A stretch of 64,000 nucleotides of DNA, from contig NZ_CP013481.2 of the NCBI RefSeq assembly GCF_001465595.2, positions 4,836,001 through 4,900,000 on the forward strand, in the 5' to 3' direction. Positions within the stretch are counted from its first letter, which is position 1, and each line of letters begins with the position of its first letter. Of the stretch, positions 1-9,487 are shown one piece after another. The notes under the pieces are model-generated. The model was not told where the DNA came from and ran no database searches. It saw only the letters and a list, made by a program, of their open reading frames with translations. The position numbers were made by a program, and so were the translations under genes. The stretch comes from Pandoraea apista (GTDB lineage Bacteria; Pseudomonadota; Gammaproteobacteria; Burkholderiales; Burkholderiaceae).

Positions 1-98
1 CGCGCGACATTGCCGACATCGTGGCTTTCCTCGCCAGCGACGCAGGCCGCTGGATCACCGGTCAATCCCTCGACGCGAGCGGCGGCCAGCGCCTTTGA
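1..98 (+). CDS. short-chain dehydrogenase/reductase, C-terminal fragment (5' truncated by window)
   Basis: Reading in the frame that ends at the TGA of 96-98, the window opens with the last 31 residues of a protein. They carry the usual C-terminal signature of classical SDR oxidoreductases: IADIVAFLAS, then ITGQ and a final DASGG. In this family that stretch closes the active site and subunit interface. The catalytic Tyr-Lys part and the Rossmann N-terminus lie outside the window, so the substrate cannot be inferred. The gene ends 46 bases before the ABC ATPase start and is probably in the same transcription unit. Confidence 0.8.
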   Translation, partial: RDIADIVAFLASDAGRWITGQSLDASGGQRL

Positions 99-144
99 GC
101 GCCACGCCGCCTCGCCACTGCCGCGAACCTTACGCCCAGCCACC

Positions 145-1809
145 ATGACCACTCTGCTCGACGTCGAACACCTCACCCTCGACCTTCCCCCCAATGCTGA
201 TCGTCCGCATGCCCTGCGCGACGTCTCGTTCTCGCTCGCGCGCGGCGAAATCCTGTGTATGGTCGGGGAAAGCGGTTCGGGGAAGTCGATGACCGCCAGT
301 GCCCTGCTCGGCCTGCTGCCTCCCGGCGTGCATGCCAGCGCCGGGCGCATTGCATGGGAAGGCGAGGGCAATCTGCTGGCGCTGCCCGAGGCCGAGCGCC
401 GCCGCTGGCGCGGTGCGCGCATCGGCATGATTTTTCAGGAGCCGATGACCGCGCTCAATCCGCTTCGCACCATCGGCGATCAGATCGCAGAGGTGTATCG
501 CACCCACACTCGTCTGTCGGGGAGCGCCATTCGCGCCCGCATGCTGGCGTGGCTCGACGCCGTGCACATCCCGTCGCCCATCGAGACCGCAAGGCGCTAT
601 CCGCATGAACTCTCCGGCGGCCAACGTCAGCGCGCCATGATCGCAATGGCCCTCGCACTGGAACCCGAACTGCTGATTGCCGACGAGCCGACCACCGCGC
701 TCGACGTCACCACGCAGGCGCAGATTCTCACGCTCATTCGCGAGCTTCAGCAACGCAAAGGCACGGGCGTACTCTTCATCACGCACGACTTCGGTGTGGT
801 GGCAGAGATCGCGGATCGTGTTGCGGTCATGCGGCACGGCGAGATTGTCGAGCAAGGTCCGGCGCACACGCTTCTCACGCGGCCGTCGCACGAGTACACG
901 CGCGCGCTGATTGCGGCGGTGCCCGCGTTGCCGTCGTCGACGGGGCCAGTGAGCCCGATATCGACGAAACGCGACGATGGCACGCCGCCCGTGCTGCGCG
1001 TCGAGCAAGTACACAAGACGTATGCGAAGCATCGTTGGCTCGGCAAGACGCGACAGACAGAGGCTGCGGCGCTGCGCAATGTCAGTCTCGATGTCGGCAA
1101 CGGCAAGACGCTGGGGATCGTGGGGGAAAGCGGTTCGGGCAAATCGACGCTGGCGCGCTCGATCCTTCGACTGATGACGCCGGATGGCGGCCGTATCCTC
1201 TATCGGGACACCGATCTGGCGTCGCGTTCGCTGAACGCGCACGCGCGCCGCACCGCGCTCGATATTCAGATGGTGTTTCAAGACCCGTTCAGCTCGCTCA
1301 ACCCGCGCCGCCGGGTCGGCGACATCGTCACGCAGGGACCGATTGCGCGCGGCGAACCGCCGCGTCAGGCGCATGACCACGCCCTCGAACTGTTCGAACT
1401 CGTTGGCCTGAGCGCCGACGCCCTCGAGCGTTTTCCGCACGAATTCTCCGGCGGCCAGCGCCAGCGCATCGGCCTGGCGCGCGCGTTGGCGATGCGGCCG
1501 AAAGTGCTGGTGGCGGATGAGCCCGTCTCTGCACTCGACGTCTCGGTTCAGGCGCAGGTGCTGCGACTGCTCGCTCGTCTGAAATCGGAGTTGGGGCTGT
1601 CGATGATCTTCATCACGCACGATCTGCGCATCGCGGCGCAATTGTGCGACTCGCTGGCCGTGATGAAGTCGGGCAGCGTGGTCGAGTACGGCGACACCGC
1701 CGCGATCTTCCGTGCACCGTCGCACCCCTATACGCGCGCCTTGCTCGATGCCATTCCGGGTCGCAGCCGGGACGAGCATGCACACGGGCGCGCACGCTCT
1801 GCCGCATAG
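145..1809 (+). CDS. dipeptide/oligopeptide-type ABC transporter, double ATP-binding protein
   Basis: A 554-residue protein with two complete ABC ATPase domains in tandem, as in the YejF/GsiA/DppDF class that powers peptide, glutathione or opine import at the inner membrane. The first domain has Walker A GESGSGKS (residues 41-48), signature LSGGQRQR (about 156-163), Walker B IADEP and H-loop FITHD. The second repeats GESGSGKS (about 327-334), [13 protein letters not shown] and FITHD. The YTRAL segment after each domain is typical of the oligopeptide-binding C-terminal extension. ATG 145 starts just before the first conserved strand; the open frame extends upstream but that part looks unlike the family. 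Permease and binding-protein genes must lie left of the window, so the substrate is unknown. Confidence 0.93.
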   Translation: MTTLLDVEHLTLDLPPNADRPHALRDVSFSLARGEILCMVGESGSGKSMTASALLGLLPPGVHASAGRIAWEGEGNLLALPEAERRRWRGARIGMIFQEPMTALNPLRTIGDQIAEVYRTHTRLSGSAIRARMLAWLDAVHIPSPIETARRYPHELSGGQRQRAMIAMALALEPELLIADEPTTALDVTTQAQILTLIRELQQRKGTGVLFITHDFGVVAEIADRVAVMRHGEIVEQGPAHTLLTRPSHEYTRALIAAVPALPSSTGPVSPISTKRDDGTPPVLRVEQVHKTYAKHRWLGKTRQTEAAALRNVSLDVGNGKTLGIVGESGSGKSTLARSILRLMTPDGGRILYRDTDLASRSLNAHARRTALDIQMVFQDPFSSLNPRRRVGDIVTQGPIARGEPPRQAHDHALELFELVGLSADALERFPHEFSGGQRQRIGLARALAMRPKVLVADEPVSALDVSVQAQVLRLLARLKSELGLSMIFITHDLRIAAQLCDSLAVMKSGSVVEYGDTAAIFRAPSHPYTRALLDAIPGRSRDEHAHGRARSAA

Positions 1810-1836
1810 CGCGCCCCGACCGGGCGTGAGGCTCGG

Positions 1837-2577
1837 TTACCTGCGCAGATCGGCGATGGAAAAATATGGCAGCCAGGTACCCGATGCCGACAGGCTGGCG
1901 AAGACGTGCTCCTTTGTCTGCCGGAGAAAGGTCTCGATGTGCTGCCGCGCCAGCGCTTCGGCACTGGCCGCATCGCCCCTCACAAAAGCCGAAATGATGG
2001 CACGGTGATCATGCTCGATACGGGGCCGGATACCCTGCACACCGAAGCCGAGAGAGACGAGGCGCGCCATGTCGTCCATCAGCCCCGCTAAGGTGCGATA
2101 GAGGCGCGCATTGCCGCTCGCGGCGGCAATCGTCAGATGAAACTTCCGGTTGGTGTGCAGGAACCACTCGATCTGATGCCCGATGGGTTCGTGGGCATGC
2201 GGCGCCTCGCACGCTTCATCCAGACGCTGGAGCAATTCGGTATCCACGTTGCCGCAGGCAAGTCTCGCCGCCATCGGCTCCAGTTGTGCACGCAAGTTGA
2301 AGATCTCTTCGACGTCGGCCAGCGTGATCGGCGAGATGCGATATCCCTGCCGCGGAATCGCGCGCGCGAACCCTTCGTGTACCAACCGCACCAGCGCCAC
2401 ACGGCAACTCGTGCGCGCGATGTCGTAACGGCGCATCAGTTCGGCCTCGCTGACGATGGCGCCCGGCATGATCACGCAAGTCAGCACATCGTGCCGAATG
2501 CGTTCGTAAGCGTCGTCGCCGCGGGCTATCGCGGCGGCGGCAGCGGCGGCGTCGGTATCGCGTGAGTCGGGGCTCAT
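1837..2577 (-). CDS. GntR-family (FadR/FCD subfamily) transcriptional regulator
   Basis: A 246-residue regulator with an N-terminal winged helix (about residues 20-90; core YERIRHDVL and GYRISPITLADVEEIF) and an all-helical FCD ligand domain containing the expected conserved histidines (LHTNRKFHLTI, EHDHRAII). FCD regulators usually sense carboxylic-acid metabolites. It follows the 2-hydroxyacid dehydrogenase by 4 bases on the same strand, so the two are very probably one operon and the regulator likely senses a substrate or product of that enzyme. The N-terminus has an alanine-rich stretch that may be a linker. It converges with the ABC ATPase gene across a 27-base gap. Confidence 0.9.
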   Translation of the reverse strand: MSPDSRDTDAAAAAAAIARGDDAYERIRHDVLTCVIMPGAIVSEAELMRRYDIARTSCRVALVRLVHEGFARAIPRQGYRISPITLADVEEIFNLRAQLEPMAARLACGNVDTELLQRLDEACEAPHAHEPIGHQIEWFLHTNRKFHLTIAAASGNARLYRTLAGLMDDMARLVSLGFGVQGIRPRIEHDHRAIISAFVRGDAASAEALARQHIETFLRQTKEHVFASLSASGTWLPYFSIADLRR

Positions 2578-2581
2578 GAGG

Positions 2582-3529
2582 TCAGTATCCTCTCAGCGCG
2601 TCGTAGACGAATGGCAACGGCGCGCCGCGCAGATGCGCTCCCAGTACGTCGGCCACCTGACGCGCCCGCGCTGCATACGATACGGTCGACGCAATATGAG
2701 GCGTAACAAGAATCTTCGGGTGACGGCGCAACGCATCGTCGGGCGGTAACGGCTCGATGTCGAACACGTCAACCACGGCAGAGCGCAGACGGCCACTGTC
2801 GAGCGCATCGAGCAGGGCCTGACGGTCGAGATGCGCGCCGCGTCCCACCTGAATCAGGCTTGCCCCTGCCGGCAGACGCGCGAATAGCTTGCGCCCGAGG
2901 ATGCCTCTCGTGGCAAGCGTGTCGGGCAACAGATTGACGAGGATGTCGGTCTCGGCGAGCAACGCATCGAGCTGTGCCTCTCCCGCGAACACCCGCACAT
3001 CGGCAATCGCCTTCGGGGTACGCGCCCAGCCGTTCACACGAAAGCCGTTGGCGTGCAGACGAGTGGCGACGGCGCGCCCCAGCTCGCCCAGGCCGAGCAC
3101 GCTTACGCGCGTATCCCGGGCGAGGCGGCCGGTCAGTTCGTTCGCCCATTCACCGTTCCGCTGCGCGGCCACGATGGCCGGCATGTCGCGCACGGCGGCC
3201 AGCGCGGCGAACGTTACGAAGTCGCTCATGCGCTCGCGTGTCTCTTGCGTCACCATCCGGACGATGGGGACATTGGCCGGTAACGCCGGGTCTGCCAGGA
3301 TATGGTCGACCCCGGCGGCAGCACTCAGGATGAGGCGCAGGCGCGGGTAGTGCGCAAGACGGCCGTGGTCGGGCTGGTAGACGAGCGCGTACTTCACGCT
3401 GCGCGCATCGACGAACGGATCGTCCCATCCGTACACGCGCAGGCCGGGCATCAGCCGTGCGAAGTGGTGCTGCCATTCGGTCAGCGCGGCAGCACCACCC
3501 GACTTGATCAATAACGTATCGCCTTGCAT
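2582..3529 (-). CDS. D-isomer-specific 2-hydroxyacid dehydrogenase family protein
   Basis: An NAD(P)-dependent 2-hydroxyacid dehydrogenase, about 315 residues from the chosen ATG at 3529. The nucleotide-binding motif VLGLGELGRAVATRL is present, as are the catalytic Arg in VGRGAHLD, the Glu in VFDIEPLP and the His in VTPHIAS. The family reduces glyoxylate, hydroxypyruvate or other 2-oxoacids in the cytoplasm. A start at 3619 is also open, but it would lie inside a perfect palindrome (3613-3637) and add an atypical Arg/Pro-rich leader, so I prefer 3529. The substrate cannot be fixed; the closest style is the GhrA-type glyoxylate/hydroxypyruvate reductases. First gene of a pair with the GntR regulator. 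Confidence 0.85.
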   Translation of the reverse strand: MQGDTLLIKSGGAAALTEWQHHFARLMPGLRVYGWDDPFVDARSVKYALVYQPDHGRLAHYPRLRLILSAAAGVDHILADPALPANVPIVRMVTQETRERMSDFVTFAALAAVRDMPAIVAAQRNGEWANELTGRLARDTRVSVLGLGELGRAVATRLHANGFRVNGWARTPKAIADVRVFAGEAQLDALLAETDILVNLLPDTLATRGILGRKLFARLPAGASLIQVGRGAHLDRQALLDALDSGRLRSAVVDVFDIEPLPPDDALRRHPKILVTPHIASTVSYAARARQVADVLGAHLRGAPLPFVYDALRGY

Positions 3530-4017
3530 GACTTCGGGGGGCGCCTCACGCAAAGGCGCAAGGGCGTTGAGATAGTGCGGCCTCTCATCGTACCGGCCCC
3601 CCGGTTTGCGCCTAAGCATTTCTTATCGAAATGCTTATGAATCCAGCGCAGAAATACACACGACGCCCAGGCATAAGGCGAGCGCTGCGCCGCCGGCCCT
3701 CGCGCGCACAAAAAATTCGGCAATTTTCGCGGCTTCGTCCCGTCTATTGAAACACCCGGGCCTGCTCGCAAACCACCGCCCAGCGGGCTTCATCACCATG
3801 CTGCGACGCAACAATCCCCCTGATTGTTTCTATATTCACAATAATCAATCCGGCACGCAGGCATTGTCTGCCCCCGCCGACACCCGCTATAGTTGGCCCC
3901 GCCCCCGCGACGCGATAGCGGTTTGGTCTCTCGTGTGTGAAATACATTGGAGCCGAACGCGACTTCGCGTCATGTCGCAAACGTAGTTATCAATGCGATG
4001 CCCCATCGCCAGTAGAA
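3530..4017. other. 488-bp divergent intergenic region
   Basis: No gene seen. It separates the minus-strand dehydrogenase operon from the plus-strand permease. It holds two perfect inverted repeats, both with 5-base spacers (3613-3637, and AACAATC/GATTGTT at 3810-3828), and a TTGTCT (3864-3869), 18 bases, TATAGT (3888-3893) pair that is a plausible sigma-70 promoter for the permease. That would give a 5' leader of roughly 115 bases. Confidence 0.55.
3613..3637. promoter_or_regulatory. perfect 10-bp inverted repeat, candidate operator of the hydroxyacid dehydrogenase-GntR operon
   Basis: TAAGCATTTC at 3613-3622 is repeated inverted at 3628-3637 around a 5-base centre. It sits about 85 bases upstream of the preferred dehydrogenase start, in the spacer shared with the divergent KgtP-like permease. 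Position and symmetry fit a dimeric regulator site; the GntR protein of the same operon or a LysR protein are the natural candidates. No binding evidence is available from sequence alone. Confidence 0.55.
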
Positions 4018-5337
4018 ATGAGAGACACAGCTACAATCGAAGCCACCACGGCCACCCAGCCCCCCTCCCCGGAAGAAGTCCGCAGACGCGTATTTGCGAT
4101 TGTCGCGGCCTCGTCGGGCAATCTGGTCGAGTGGTTCGACTTTTACATTTATGCGTTCTGCGCGATCTACTTCGCACCGGCGTTCTTCCCGAGTTCGGAT
4201 CCCACCGCGCAGTTGCTCAATACGGCGGGGGTGTTCGCGGCCGGGTTCCTGATGCGACCGATCGGCGGCTGGATCTTTGGCCGGATCGCCGACCGCAACG
4301 GCCGCAAGAACTCGATGGTCATCTCGGTGATGATGATGTGCTTCGGCTCGCTGCTGATCGCAGCGCTCCCGACGTATGCCAGCATCGGCAACTGGGCCCC
4401 GGCGCTGCTGTTGTTCGCGCGTCTGCTGCAAGGCCTGTCGGTCGGCGGCGAATACGGCACCACGGCAACGTACATGAGTGAAGTGGCGCTCAAGGGCCGT
4501 CGCGGCTTCTTCTCGTCGTTCCAGTACGTCACGCTCATCGGCGGCCAATTGCTCGCCGTCCTGGTGGTCGTGATTCTCCAGCAATTGCTCGACGAGGCCG
4601 AACTCAAGGCCTGGGGCTGGCGCATTCCGTTCGTGGTCGGTGCGATCACGGCGGTCGTGGCGCTCATGCTGCGCCGCACGTTGCACGAAACGTCGACGAG
4701 CGCGAGCCGCAACAATCGCGATGCCGGCTCGATCGCCGGACTGTTCCGTCATCACAAGGCAGCGTTCTTCACGGTGCTGGGCTACACCGCCGGCGGTTCG
4801 CTGATTTTCTACACCTTCACCACATACATGCAGAAGTATCTGGTGAACACGGCAGGCATGCCGATCAAGACGGCCAGCTACGTCATGACAGGTTGCCTGT
4901 TCGTCTACATGTGCATGCAGCCGATCTTCGGCATGCTGTCCGACAAGATCGGCCGTCGCAACAACATGCTCCTGTTCGGTGCCCTGGGTGCGATCGCCAC
5001 GGTACCGATTCTCACGGCGCTCAAGACCGTGCAGAGCCCGACCGCAGCGTTCCTGCTGATCTGCCTGGCGCTCGCCATCGTGAGCTTCTATACGTCGATC
5101 AGCGGTATCGTGAAAGCTGAAATGTTCCCGATCGAAGTGCGTGCCCTGGGCGTCGGCCTGGCCTACGCGGTGGCTAACGCCATCTTCGGCGGTTCGGCAG
5201 AGTACGTGGCGCTCGGCCTCAAGAAGGCCGGCATGGAGCCCACGTTCTACTGGTACGTGACCGGCATGATGGTCGTAGCGTTCCTTGTGAGCCTGCGACT
5301 GCCGCGTCAGGCAAAGTACCTGCATCACGAGCATTGA
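4018..5337 (+). CDS. MHS-family MFS transporter, alpha-ketoglutarate permease-like
   Basis: A 439-residue, 12-helix major facilitator of the metabolite:H+ symporter family. Diagnostic segments include the opening [32 protein letters not shown] after helix 2, and [20 protein letters not shown] in helix 4; these match KgtP/PcaT-type dicarboxylate and 2-oxoglutarate symporters. It would import a dicarboxylate with protons across the inner membrane. ATG 4018 puts about 30 hydrophilic residues before helix 1; a GTG at 3937 in the same frame would add a leader unlike the family. It is divergent from the hydroxyacid dehydrogenase and may be functionally linked to it, but this is inference. Confidence 0.88.
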   Translation: MRDTATIEATTATQPPSPEEVRRRVFAIVAASSGNLVEWFDFYIYAFCAIYFAPAFFPSSDPTAQLLNTAGVFAAGFLMRPIGGWIFGRIADRNGRKNSMVISVMMMCFGSLLIAALPTYASIGNWAPALLLFARLLQGLSVGGEYGTTATYMSEVALKGRRGFFSSFQYVTLIGGQLLAVLVVVILQQLLDEAELKAWGWRIPFVVGAITAVVALMLRRTLHETSTSASRNNRDAGSIAGLFRHHKAAFFTVLGYTAGGSLIFYTFTTYMQKYLVNTAGMPIKTASYVMTGCLFVYMCMQPIFGMLSDKIGRRNNMLLFGALGAIATVPILTALKTVQSPTAAFLLICLALAIVSFYTSISGIVKAEMFPIEVRALGVGLAYAVANAIFGGSAEYVALGLKKAGMEPTFYWYVTGMMVVAFLVSLRLPRQAKYLHHEH

Positions 5338-5376
5338 TCCCGGCGGCCCGGGCGAGCGCGGCAGCGTTTCGCCTGG

Positions 5377-5400
5377 GCCGTTTGCCGTTTGCCGTTTGCC
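5377..5400. repeat. 7-bp tandem repeat (GCCGTTT, 3.4 copies)
   Basis: GCCGTTT occurs three times head to tail at 5377-5397, followed by a partial copy, just after the permease stop. A second short direct repeat (ATCGCTTGACCC, two copies) lies at about 5535-5560. Both look like slippage products; no function is evident. Confidence 0.7.
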
Positions 5401-5553
5401 GGTATCCGGCAGCCTTGCCATGGCTTGGCACCCTCTCGCGCGGGAACGTATCGTCACCCGCGCGACGACCATCTCCTTCCCTGTCCCTCTCCCCCGCTCC
5501 TGTCTCGTCGGCGCAAGCGGCTGGGTCGCTTAAAATCGCTTGACCCAAATCGC

Positions 5554-5575
5554 TTGACCCTCACGTTGCGTGAGG
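5554..5575 (+). promoter_or_regulatory. MerR-type promoter/operator of the TipAS-like regulator
   Basis: TTGACC (5554-5559) is followed directly by a perfect dyad, CCTCACG at 5559-5565 and CGTGAGG at 5569-5575, with a 3-base centre. MerR-family activators bind exactly this kind of dyad between a -35 and an over-spaced -10. The matching -10 (about 5579-5584) is weak by sequence. The site is 40 bases upstream of the MerR gene, which suggests autoregulation. Confidence 0.65.
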
Positions 5576-5615
5576 CTTCAGCCTTGTCACACGCCAGAAG
5601 ACCACGGGAGTTTCC

Positions 5616-6641
5616 ATGCGGCTCAAAGTCGGTGAACTAGCCAAACGCAGCGGCCTGACGGTGCGCACGCTTCACCACTACGACACGCTCGGGCTGCTCA
5701 CGCCTTCGGCGCGCTCCGATGCCGGTTATCGACTCTACGACCGTAGCGACATCGCCCGTCTGCATCAGATTCAGGCGTTGCGCCGCTTCGGCATGTCGCT
5801 CACCGACATCGGTCAATGGCTGGCCAACCGGGATATCTCGCTCGACACGCTGATCGCTCGGCAGGTCGACATGCTCACGCAACAGATCGAAGATGCGAGT
5901 CGCTTGCGCGAGCGCCTGAAGCGGCTGCAATCGCAGCTCTCTTCCGGCGAGGCCCCGGAACTGGCCGAATGGCTGACAACGCTGGAGCTAATGAACATGT
6001 ACGACAAATATTTCTCGCCAGACGAACTCGCCCGCTTCCCCCTCTATCAGAACAAGCAGGCGCACGAATCCGAATGGCCAGCCATGGTGGCGGAAATCAG
6101 AGCGCTGATGCTGCGCGGCGAGCCATCGACCGGAGACGCGGCGCAAGCCGCCTCGCGACGTTGGATGACGTTGATTGAGCGCGATACCGCCGGCGATGCG
6201 CGCCTGCTCGCCAAGCTCAACGCCATGCATGAACGGGAGTCTTCGGTGCAAAGACAAACGGGCATCACCAAAGACCTGATGCAGTACCTCAAGGAGGCCT
6301 TCGCGCAAACCAAGTTGAACGTCTACCGCAAGTACCTCAACGACGACGAATTCCGCTTCATGGAAGCGAACTACCTGAGGTACACCGACGAATGGCCGGT
6401 ACTCATCGGTGCCATGCGGGATCATCTGGAAGCCGGCACGTCGCCGGGCTCCCCTGAAGTGCAGACACTTGCCCGCCAATGGATGACGTACTTCCGTTCC
6501 TATGCCGGAGACGACCCCGCCACGCACGCGAAGATTCGCGAGGCCAACATGAGTGAGCCGGAGTTACTCGCCGGCACGCTCATCGACGCGGAACTGCTCG
6601 AATACGTGAAGCAGAGCATTACCGTGTTGATGCGAGGCTGA
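5616..6641 (+). CDS. MerR-family regulator with two tandem TipAS-like ligand modules
   Basis: A 341-residue MerR protein. Residues 1-70 form the winged-helix HTH (VGELAKRSGLTVRTLHHYD, GYRLYDRSDI), and 75-110 the dimerisation coiled coil. The rest resembles the TipAS antibiotic/multidrug-recognition domain, but appears twice. Repeat A (about 129-205) has MYDKYFSPDEL, SEWPAMVAEI, SRRWMTLI and GDARLLAK. Repeat B (about 237-308) has VYRKYLNDDEF, DEWPVLIGAM, ARQWMTYF and GDDPATHAK. Typical TipA-like regulators are about 250 residues with one such domain. It is transcribed alone behind a MerR-type operator. The ligand is unknown; amphipathic drugs or peptides are the usual ligands of the family. 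Confidence 0.85.
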   Translation: MRLKVGELAKRSGLTVRTLHHYDTLGLLTPSARSDAGYRLYDRSDIARLHQIQALRRFGMSLTDIGQWLANRDISLDTLIARQVDMLTQQIEDASRLRERLKRLQSQLSSGEAPELAEWLTTLELMNMYDKYFSPDELARFPLYQNKQAHESEWPAMVAEIRALMLRGEPSTGDAAQAASRRWMTLIERDTAGDARLLAKLNAMHERESSVQRQTGITKDLMQYLKEAFAQTKLNVYRKYLNDDEFRFMEANYLRYTDEWPVLIGAMRDHLEAGTSPGSPEVQTLARQWMTYFRSYAGDDPATHAKIREANMSEPELLAGTLIDAELLEYVKQSITVLMRG

Positions 6642-6705
6642 GGCGAAGCCGGAACAAGCAGGAACAAGCCGACGCGAGCCGATACACCGCGCCAGATCGA
6701 TGGCT

Positions 6706-7614
6706 TCAGGCGTCTTCGCCCGACGCCTGACGCACGCGCTGCCAGATGGCGTCGAGCACCGGGTGCGGCTGGTGCCTGCGCCGGTATAGGGCGATGTCGA
6801 AGCCGATCTGCCAGTCCTTGCCACCCACGATCGCGAGCGTGCCGCGTGCGACGTCATCGGCCACCAGACGTTGCGGCAGCCACGCGATACCGGTGCCGCG
6901 TCGCGCCATTGCCAGAATCGCTTCGTAGGAATCGGCCTGATAGACGGGCTTGAGCGTGGGCCGATTCGGCATTTCGGCGAGATGACGGGCGAGTACCGCA
7001 CGCAGCGTCAGCGTGCGCGTGAACGCCAGCCAGGGAATAGGCGAGGGCCCCGCCGCCAGCCGATACTTCGCGCGGCCGCGGGCGTCGAGCGCACTCACCG
7101 GCACCAGCACCTCACGCGCGACACTCAGCCAGTCGTAACGCTCCTGATCGATGAGCAGCCGCGTGTGCGCGCTGGAATACACGATGAGCAGATCGACCTC
7201 ACCGGCCGCCAGCCGCAAGATGGCCTCCTCGGCGCCGCCTGTGGAGAGCGTGGCGGTGAAGAAGCCGATACGCGAGACCATCTCGTCGTACCAGTCGGGA
7301 AAGAACGTGGCGGCCAGCGTGCGCCCGGTCGCGATCTTCAGATTGTTTTCGAGCGTGGGCGCAGCGTCCTGCAATTGCGTACGGGCGCTGTGCAGAATGT
7401 CGAGTGCGTTGGTGGCGGCGTCGAGAAATACGGTGCCGGCGGCCGTGAGTTCCAGCGGCTTGCTGCGCTCGACCAGTTGCGTGCCCACCCACTCTTCCAG
7501 CGCACGAATGCGGCGGCCGAAAGCCGGGTGCGTGACGAAGCGATTCTCCGCCGCCCGCGTAAAACTGCGCGTACGTGCGAGTTCGACGAAGTCTTCAAGC
7601 CATCGCAGTTGCAT
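6706..7614 (-). CDS. LysR-family transcriptional regulator
   Basis: A 302-residue LTTR with the N-terminal HTH (LRWLEDFVELARTRSFTRAA, IRALEEWVGTQLVER) and a periplasmic-binding-protein-like effector domain. The HTH contains FVTHPAFGRRI where most members have LxxSQPAVSRxI, a divergent recognition helix shared with the HypT-like LysR subgroup whose members respond to oxidants. No cysteine or methionine pattern here proves redox sensing. Its target is unclear: it lies downstream of ruvA on the same strand, 66 bases away, and has no obvious divergent partner. Confidence 0.88.
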   Translation of the reverse strand: MQLRWLEDFVELARTRSFTRAAENRFVTHPAFGRRIRALEEWVGTQLVERSKPLELTAAGTVFLDAATNALDILHSARTQLQDAAPTLENNLKIATGRTLAATFFPDWYDEMVSRIGFFTATLSTGGAEEAILRLAAGEVDLLIVYSSAHTRLLIDQERYDWLSVAREVLVPVSALDARGRAKYRLAAGPSPIPWLAFTRTLTLRAVLARHLAEMPNRPTLKPVYQADSYEAILAMARRGTGIAWLPQRLVADDVARGTLAIVGGKDWQIGFDIALYRRRHQPHPVLDAIWQRVRQASGEDA

Positions 7615-7680
7615 GGCGTCTCCTCACTGCCTTCTGACCGCTTCCCACACCCTCACACCTTCAGCCACGATCGGGCACGT

Positions 7681-8262
7681 TCAGGCCTTGGAGAGCGACT
7701 TGAGCGCATGCTTGATGCCGTCCGACACGCTCGTACCGTCCGGCACGGACTTGACGGCGGCAAGGGCTTCCTTGTCGGAGTAACCCAACGCGAGCAACGC
7801 GTTGACGACGTCGCTCTTGTGATCGTGCGGCGTGGCCGTGCCGGGTACAGTGCCCAGTGGCGCACCCAGCTTCCCCTTGAGTTCGAGGAGCAGCCGCTCC
7901 GCAGTCTTCTTGCCAATGCCGGGGATCTTGGTCAGACGCCCCGACTCCTGCAAGGTGACCGCCTGCGCAATGTCCGCCACGCTCATGCCCGAGAGAATCG
8001 CGAGCGCGGTACGTGCGCCGACGCCGGAAATCTTGAGCAGTTCGCGGAAGGTATTGCGCTCGTCCGTCGAGCCAAAGCCGAAGAGCAGCTGCGCGTCTTC
8101 ACGCACAATGAACTGCGTGAGCAGCGTCACCCGCTCGCCCACGTTCGGCAGGTTGAAGAACGTGCTCATCGGCACCGAGATTTCATAGCCTACGCCCTGG
8201 CAATCGACCAGAATGTGCGGCGGATTCTTTTCCAGCAAGGTACCGGAGATGCGGCCAATCAT
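7681..8262 (-). CDS. ruvA: Holliday junction branch-migration protein RuvA
   Basis: A 193-residue RuvA, normal length for the family. It begins [15 protein letters not shown] and shows the OB-fold domain I, the helix-hairpin-helix domain II ([16 protein letters not shown] and [20 protein letters not shown]) and the C-terminal UBA-like domain III ([20 protein letters not shown]) that contacts RuvB. RuvA tetramers clamp the four-way junction while RuvB pumps DNA. ATG 8262 is fixed by the conserved N-terminus. Unusually, neither ruvC nor ruvB is adjacent; a LysR gene flanks it on each side. Confidence 0.98.
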   Translation of the reverse strand: MIGRISGTLLEKNPPHILVDCQGVGYEISVPMSTFFNLPNVGERVTLLTQFIVREDAQLLFGFGSTDERNTFRELLKISGVGARTALAILSGMSVADIAQAVTLQESGRLTKIPGIGKKTAERLLLELKGKLGAPLGTVPGTATPHDHKSDVVNALLALGYSDKEALAAVKSVPDGTSVSDGIKHALKSLSKA

Positions 8263-8344
8263 TGATGCCCCGAGAGAGTGACTTCGACAGGCGGCAAGTG
8301 TAGCAAACGGCAGCCCTCCCGGCGGGGCCGTGGAACCGGATCGC

Positions 8345-9295
8345 TCACCCCTCGCCTTCGACCCCGGCAATCGCGTCGCCGGTGGAGCGCGCGGCGGCGT
8401 GACGCAGACAGTCGAGCGCAGCGACCACCGCAGCGCGGTTCGCACCGTCGTCGCGCCAGTACATCGAGATCGCACCAAACCCCGCGAGACGCAGCGGCAC
8501 GATACGCAACGCCCCGAGCGCCTGCAAACGGCTCGCCGTGCGATGCGACGCCAGACCGATCATGTCGCTGTTGTTGAGCAACGTGAGATTGAGAATCGTG
8601 GAATTCGATTCGACGGTGTCGTTCGGCAACGGATATCCGGCTTCGGCGAGCGCCGTCTCCAGCGCATTGCGAATCGGCGTGCCACGCGGCCAGACCACCC
8701 AGCGATAGCGTTGCATGTCGGGCCAATCCACCTGCGCGAGCGAGAAAACGGGATGGCGCGCGCGCGCCACGAAATGCAACGGCTCCAGATAGAGTGCCTC
8801 GGCGCGAACATTGCGGTCCTGCAACTCGGGAGCGGAACGCCCGACAACGATGTCGATTTCACTATGCGCGAGCTGATTCATCAGCCTGTCCATCGTGTTC
8901 TCGATCACCCGCGCCTGCACGCGAGGCATGCGTTGCAGGAGCAGCAGCACGGCCAACGGCACCGTGTCGGCCGACGAGGCGCCCGACGTACCGATCGCCA
9001 CCAGACCGCTGCCGCCCTCGCGCATGGCGTCTAGATCGTCGCGCGCCGTGTCGAGCTGCGCTTCGATCCGCCGGGCATGTTCGATCAGGGCTTCCCCGTA
9101 GGCCGTGGGACGCAGGCCGCGCGCCTGACGCTCGAACAGCGGCAGGCCGATATCGTCCTCCAGATCCTTGAGCCACTTCGACAGACCCGGTTGCGTCGTG
9201 TTGAGCAAGGCCGCGGATTGGCTCATGTTGCCGGTCTCCGCGAGGGTCAGCAGCATCTGCAAGTTGCGCAGACGCAGGCGATGGGTCCAGTCCAT
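8345..9295 (-). CDS. LysR-family regulator, probable activator of the 3-hydroxybenzoate/gentisate cluster
   Basis: A 316-residue LTTR whose HTH ([38 protein letters not shown] region, residues 8-40) and effector domain are typical. It is divergent from the gentisate dioxygenase gene with a 192-base spacer holding an ATACG/CGTAT inverted repeat (9343-9358), the classical layout of an LTTR controlling a catabolic operon (MhbR-type). The effector is presumably gentisate or 3-hydroxybenzoate; this is inferred from context. ATG 9295 starts at [13 protein letters not shown], as in the family; an upstream start at 9328 is less likely. Confidence 0.88.
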   Translation of the reverse strand: MDWTHRLRLRNLQMLLTLAETGNMSQSAALLNTTQPGLSKWLKDLEDDIGLPLFERQARGLRPTAYGEALIEHARRIEAQLDTARDDLDAMREGGSGLVAIGTSGASSADTVPLAVLLLLQRMPRVQARVIENTMDRLMNQLAHSEIDIVVGRSAPELQDRNVRAEALYLEPLHFVARARHPVFSLAQVDWPDMQRYRWVVWPRGTPIRNALETALAEAGYPLPNDTVESNSTILNLTLLNNSDMIGLASHRTASRLQALGALRIVPLRLAGFGAISMYWRDDGANRAAVVAALDCLRHAAARSTGDAIAGVEGEG

Positions 9296-9342
9296 GCGCA
9301 GTCTCCGGGCACCCGACGGGTACCCCAAAAATCGCCCGAGCC

Positions 9343-9358
9343 ATACGTTTTTTCGTAT
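9343..9358. promoter_or_regulatory. candidate LysR operator upstream of the gentisate operon
   Basis: ATACG (9343-9347) and CGTAT (9354-9358) form a perfect dyad around TTTTTT, in the spacer between the divergent LysR gene and the gentisate dioxygenase. This resembles the interrupted-dyad LTTR recognition box. The AT-rich stretch following to about 9400 likely contains the operon promoter. Confidence 0.5.
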
Positions 9359-9487
9359 AGATCCGATGATTTATTCATTTCAAAGAATATGTCTCGCCGA
9401 GTATAACGCTATCCATAGACCCGCAAGCCCTCGCTGGCTGTGCTTGTCCGACAAGCCGACCGGGCCCCTACCGATACGGAGACACGC

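Noticed and set aside
130..1785. Long open frame antisense to the ABC ATPase gene
   Set aside because: Arg/His-rich translation with no domain; it is a GC-codon shadow of the well-supported ABC protein on the other strand.
3970..5472. 500-codon antisense frame over the KgtP-like permease
   Set aside because: Composition is typical of reversed high-GC coding sequence, and the opposite strand has clear MFS motifs.
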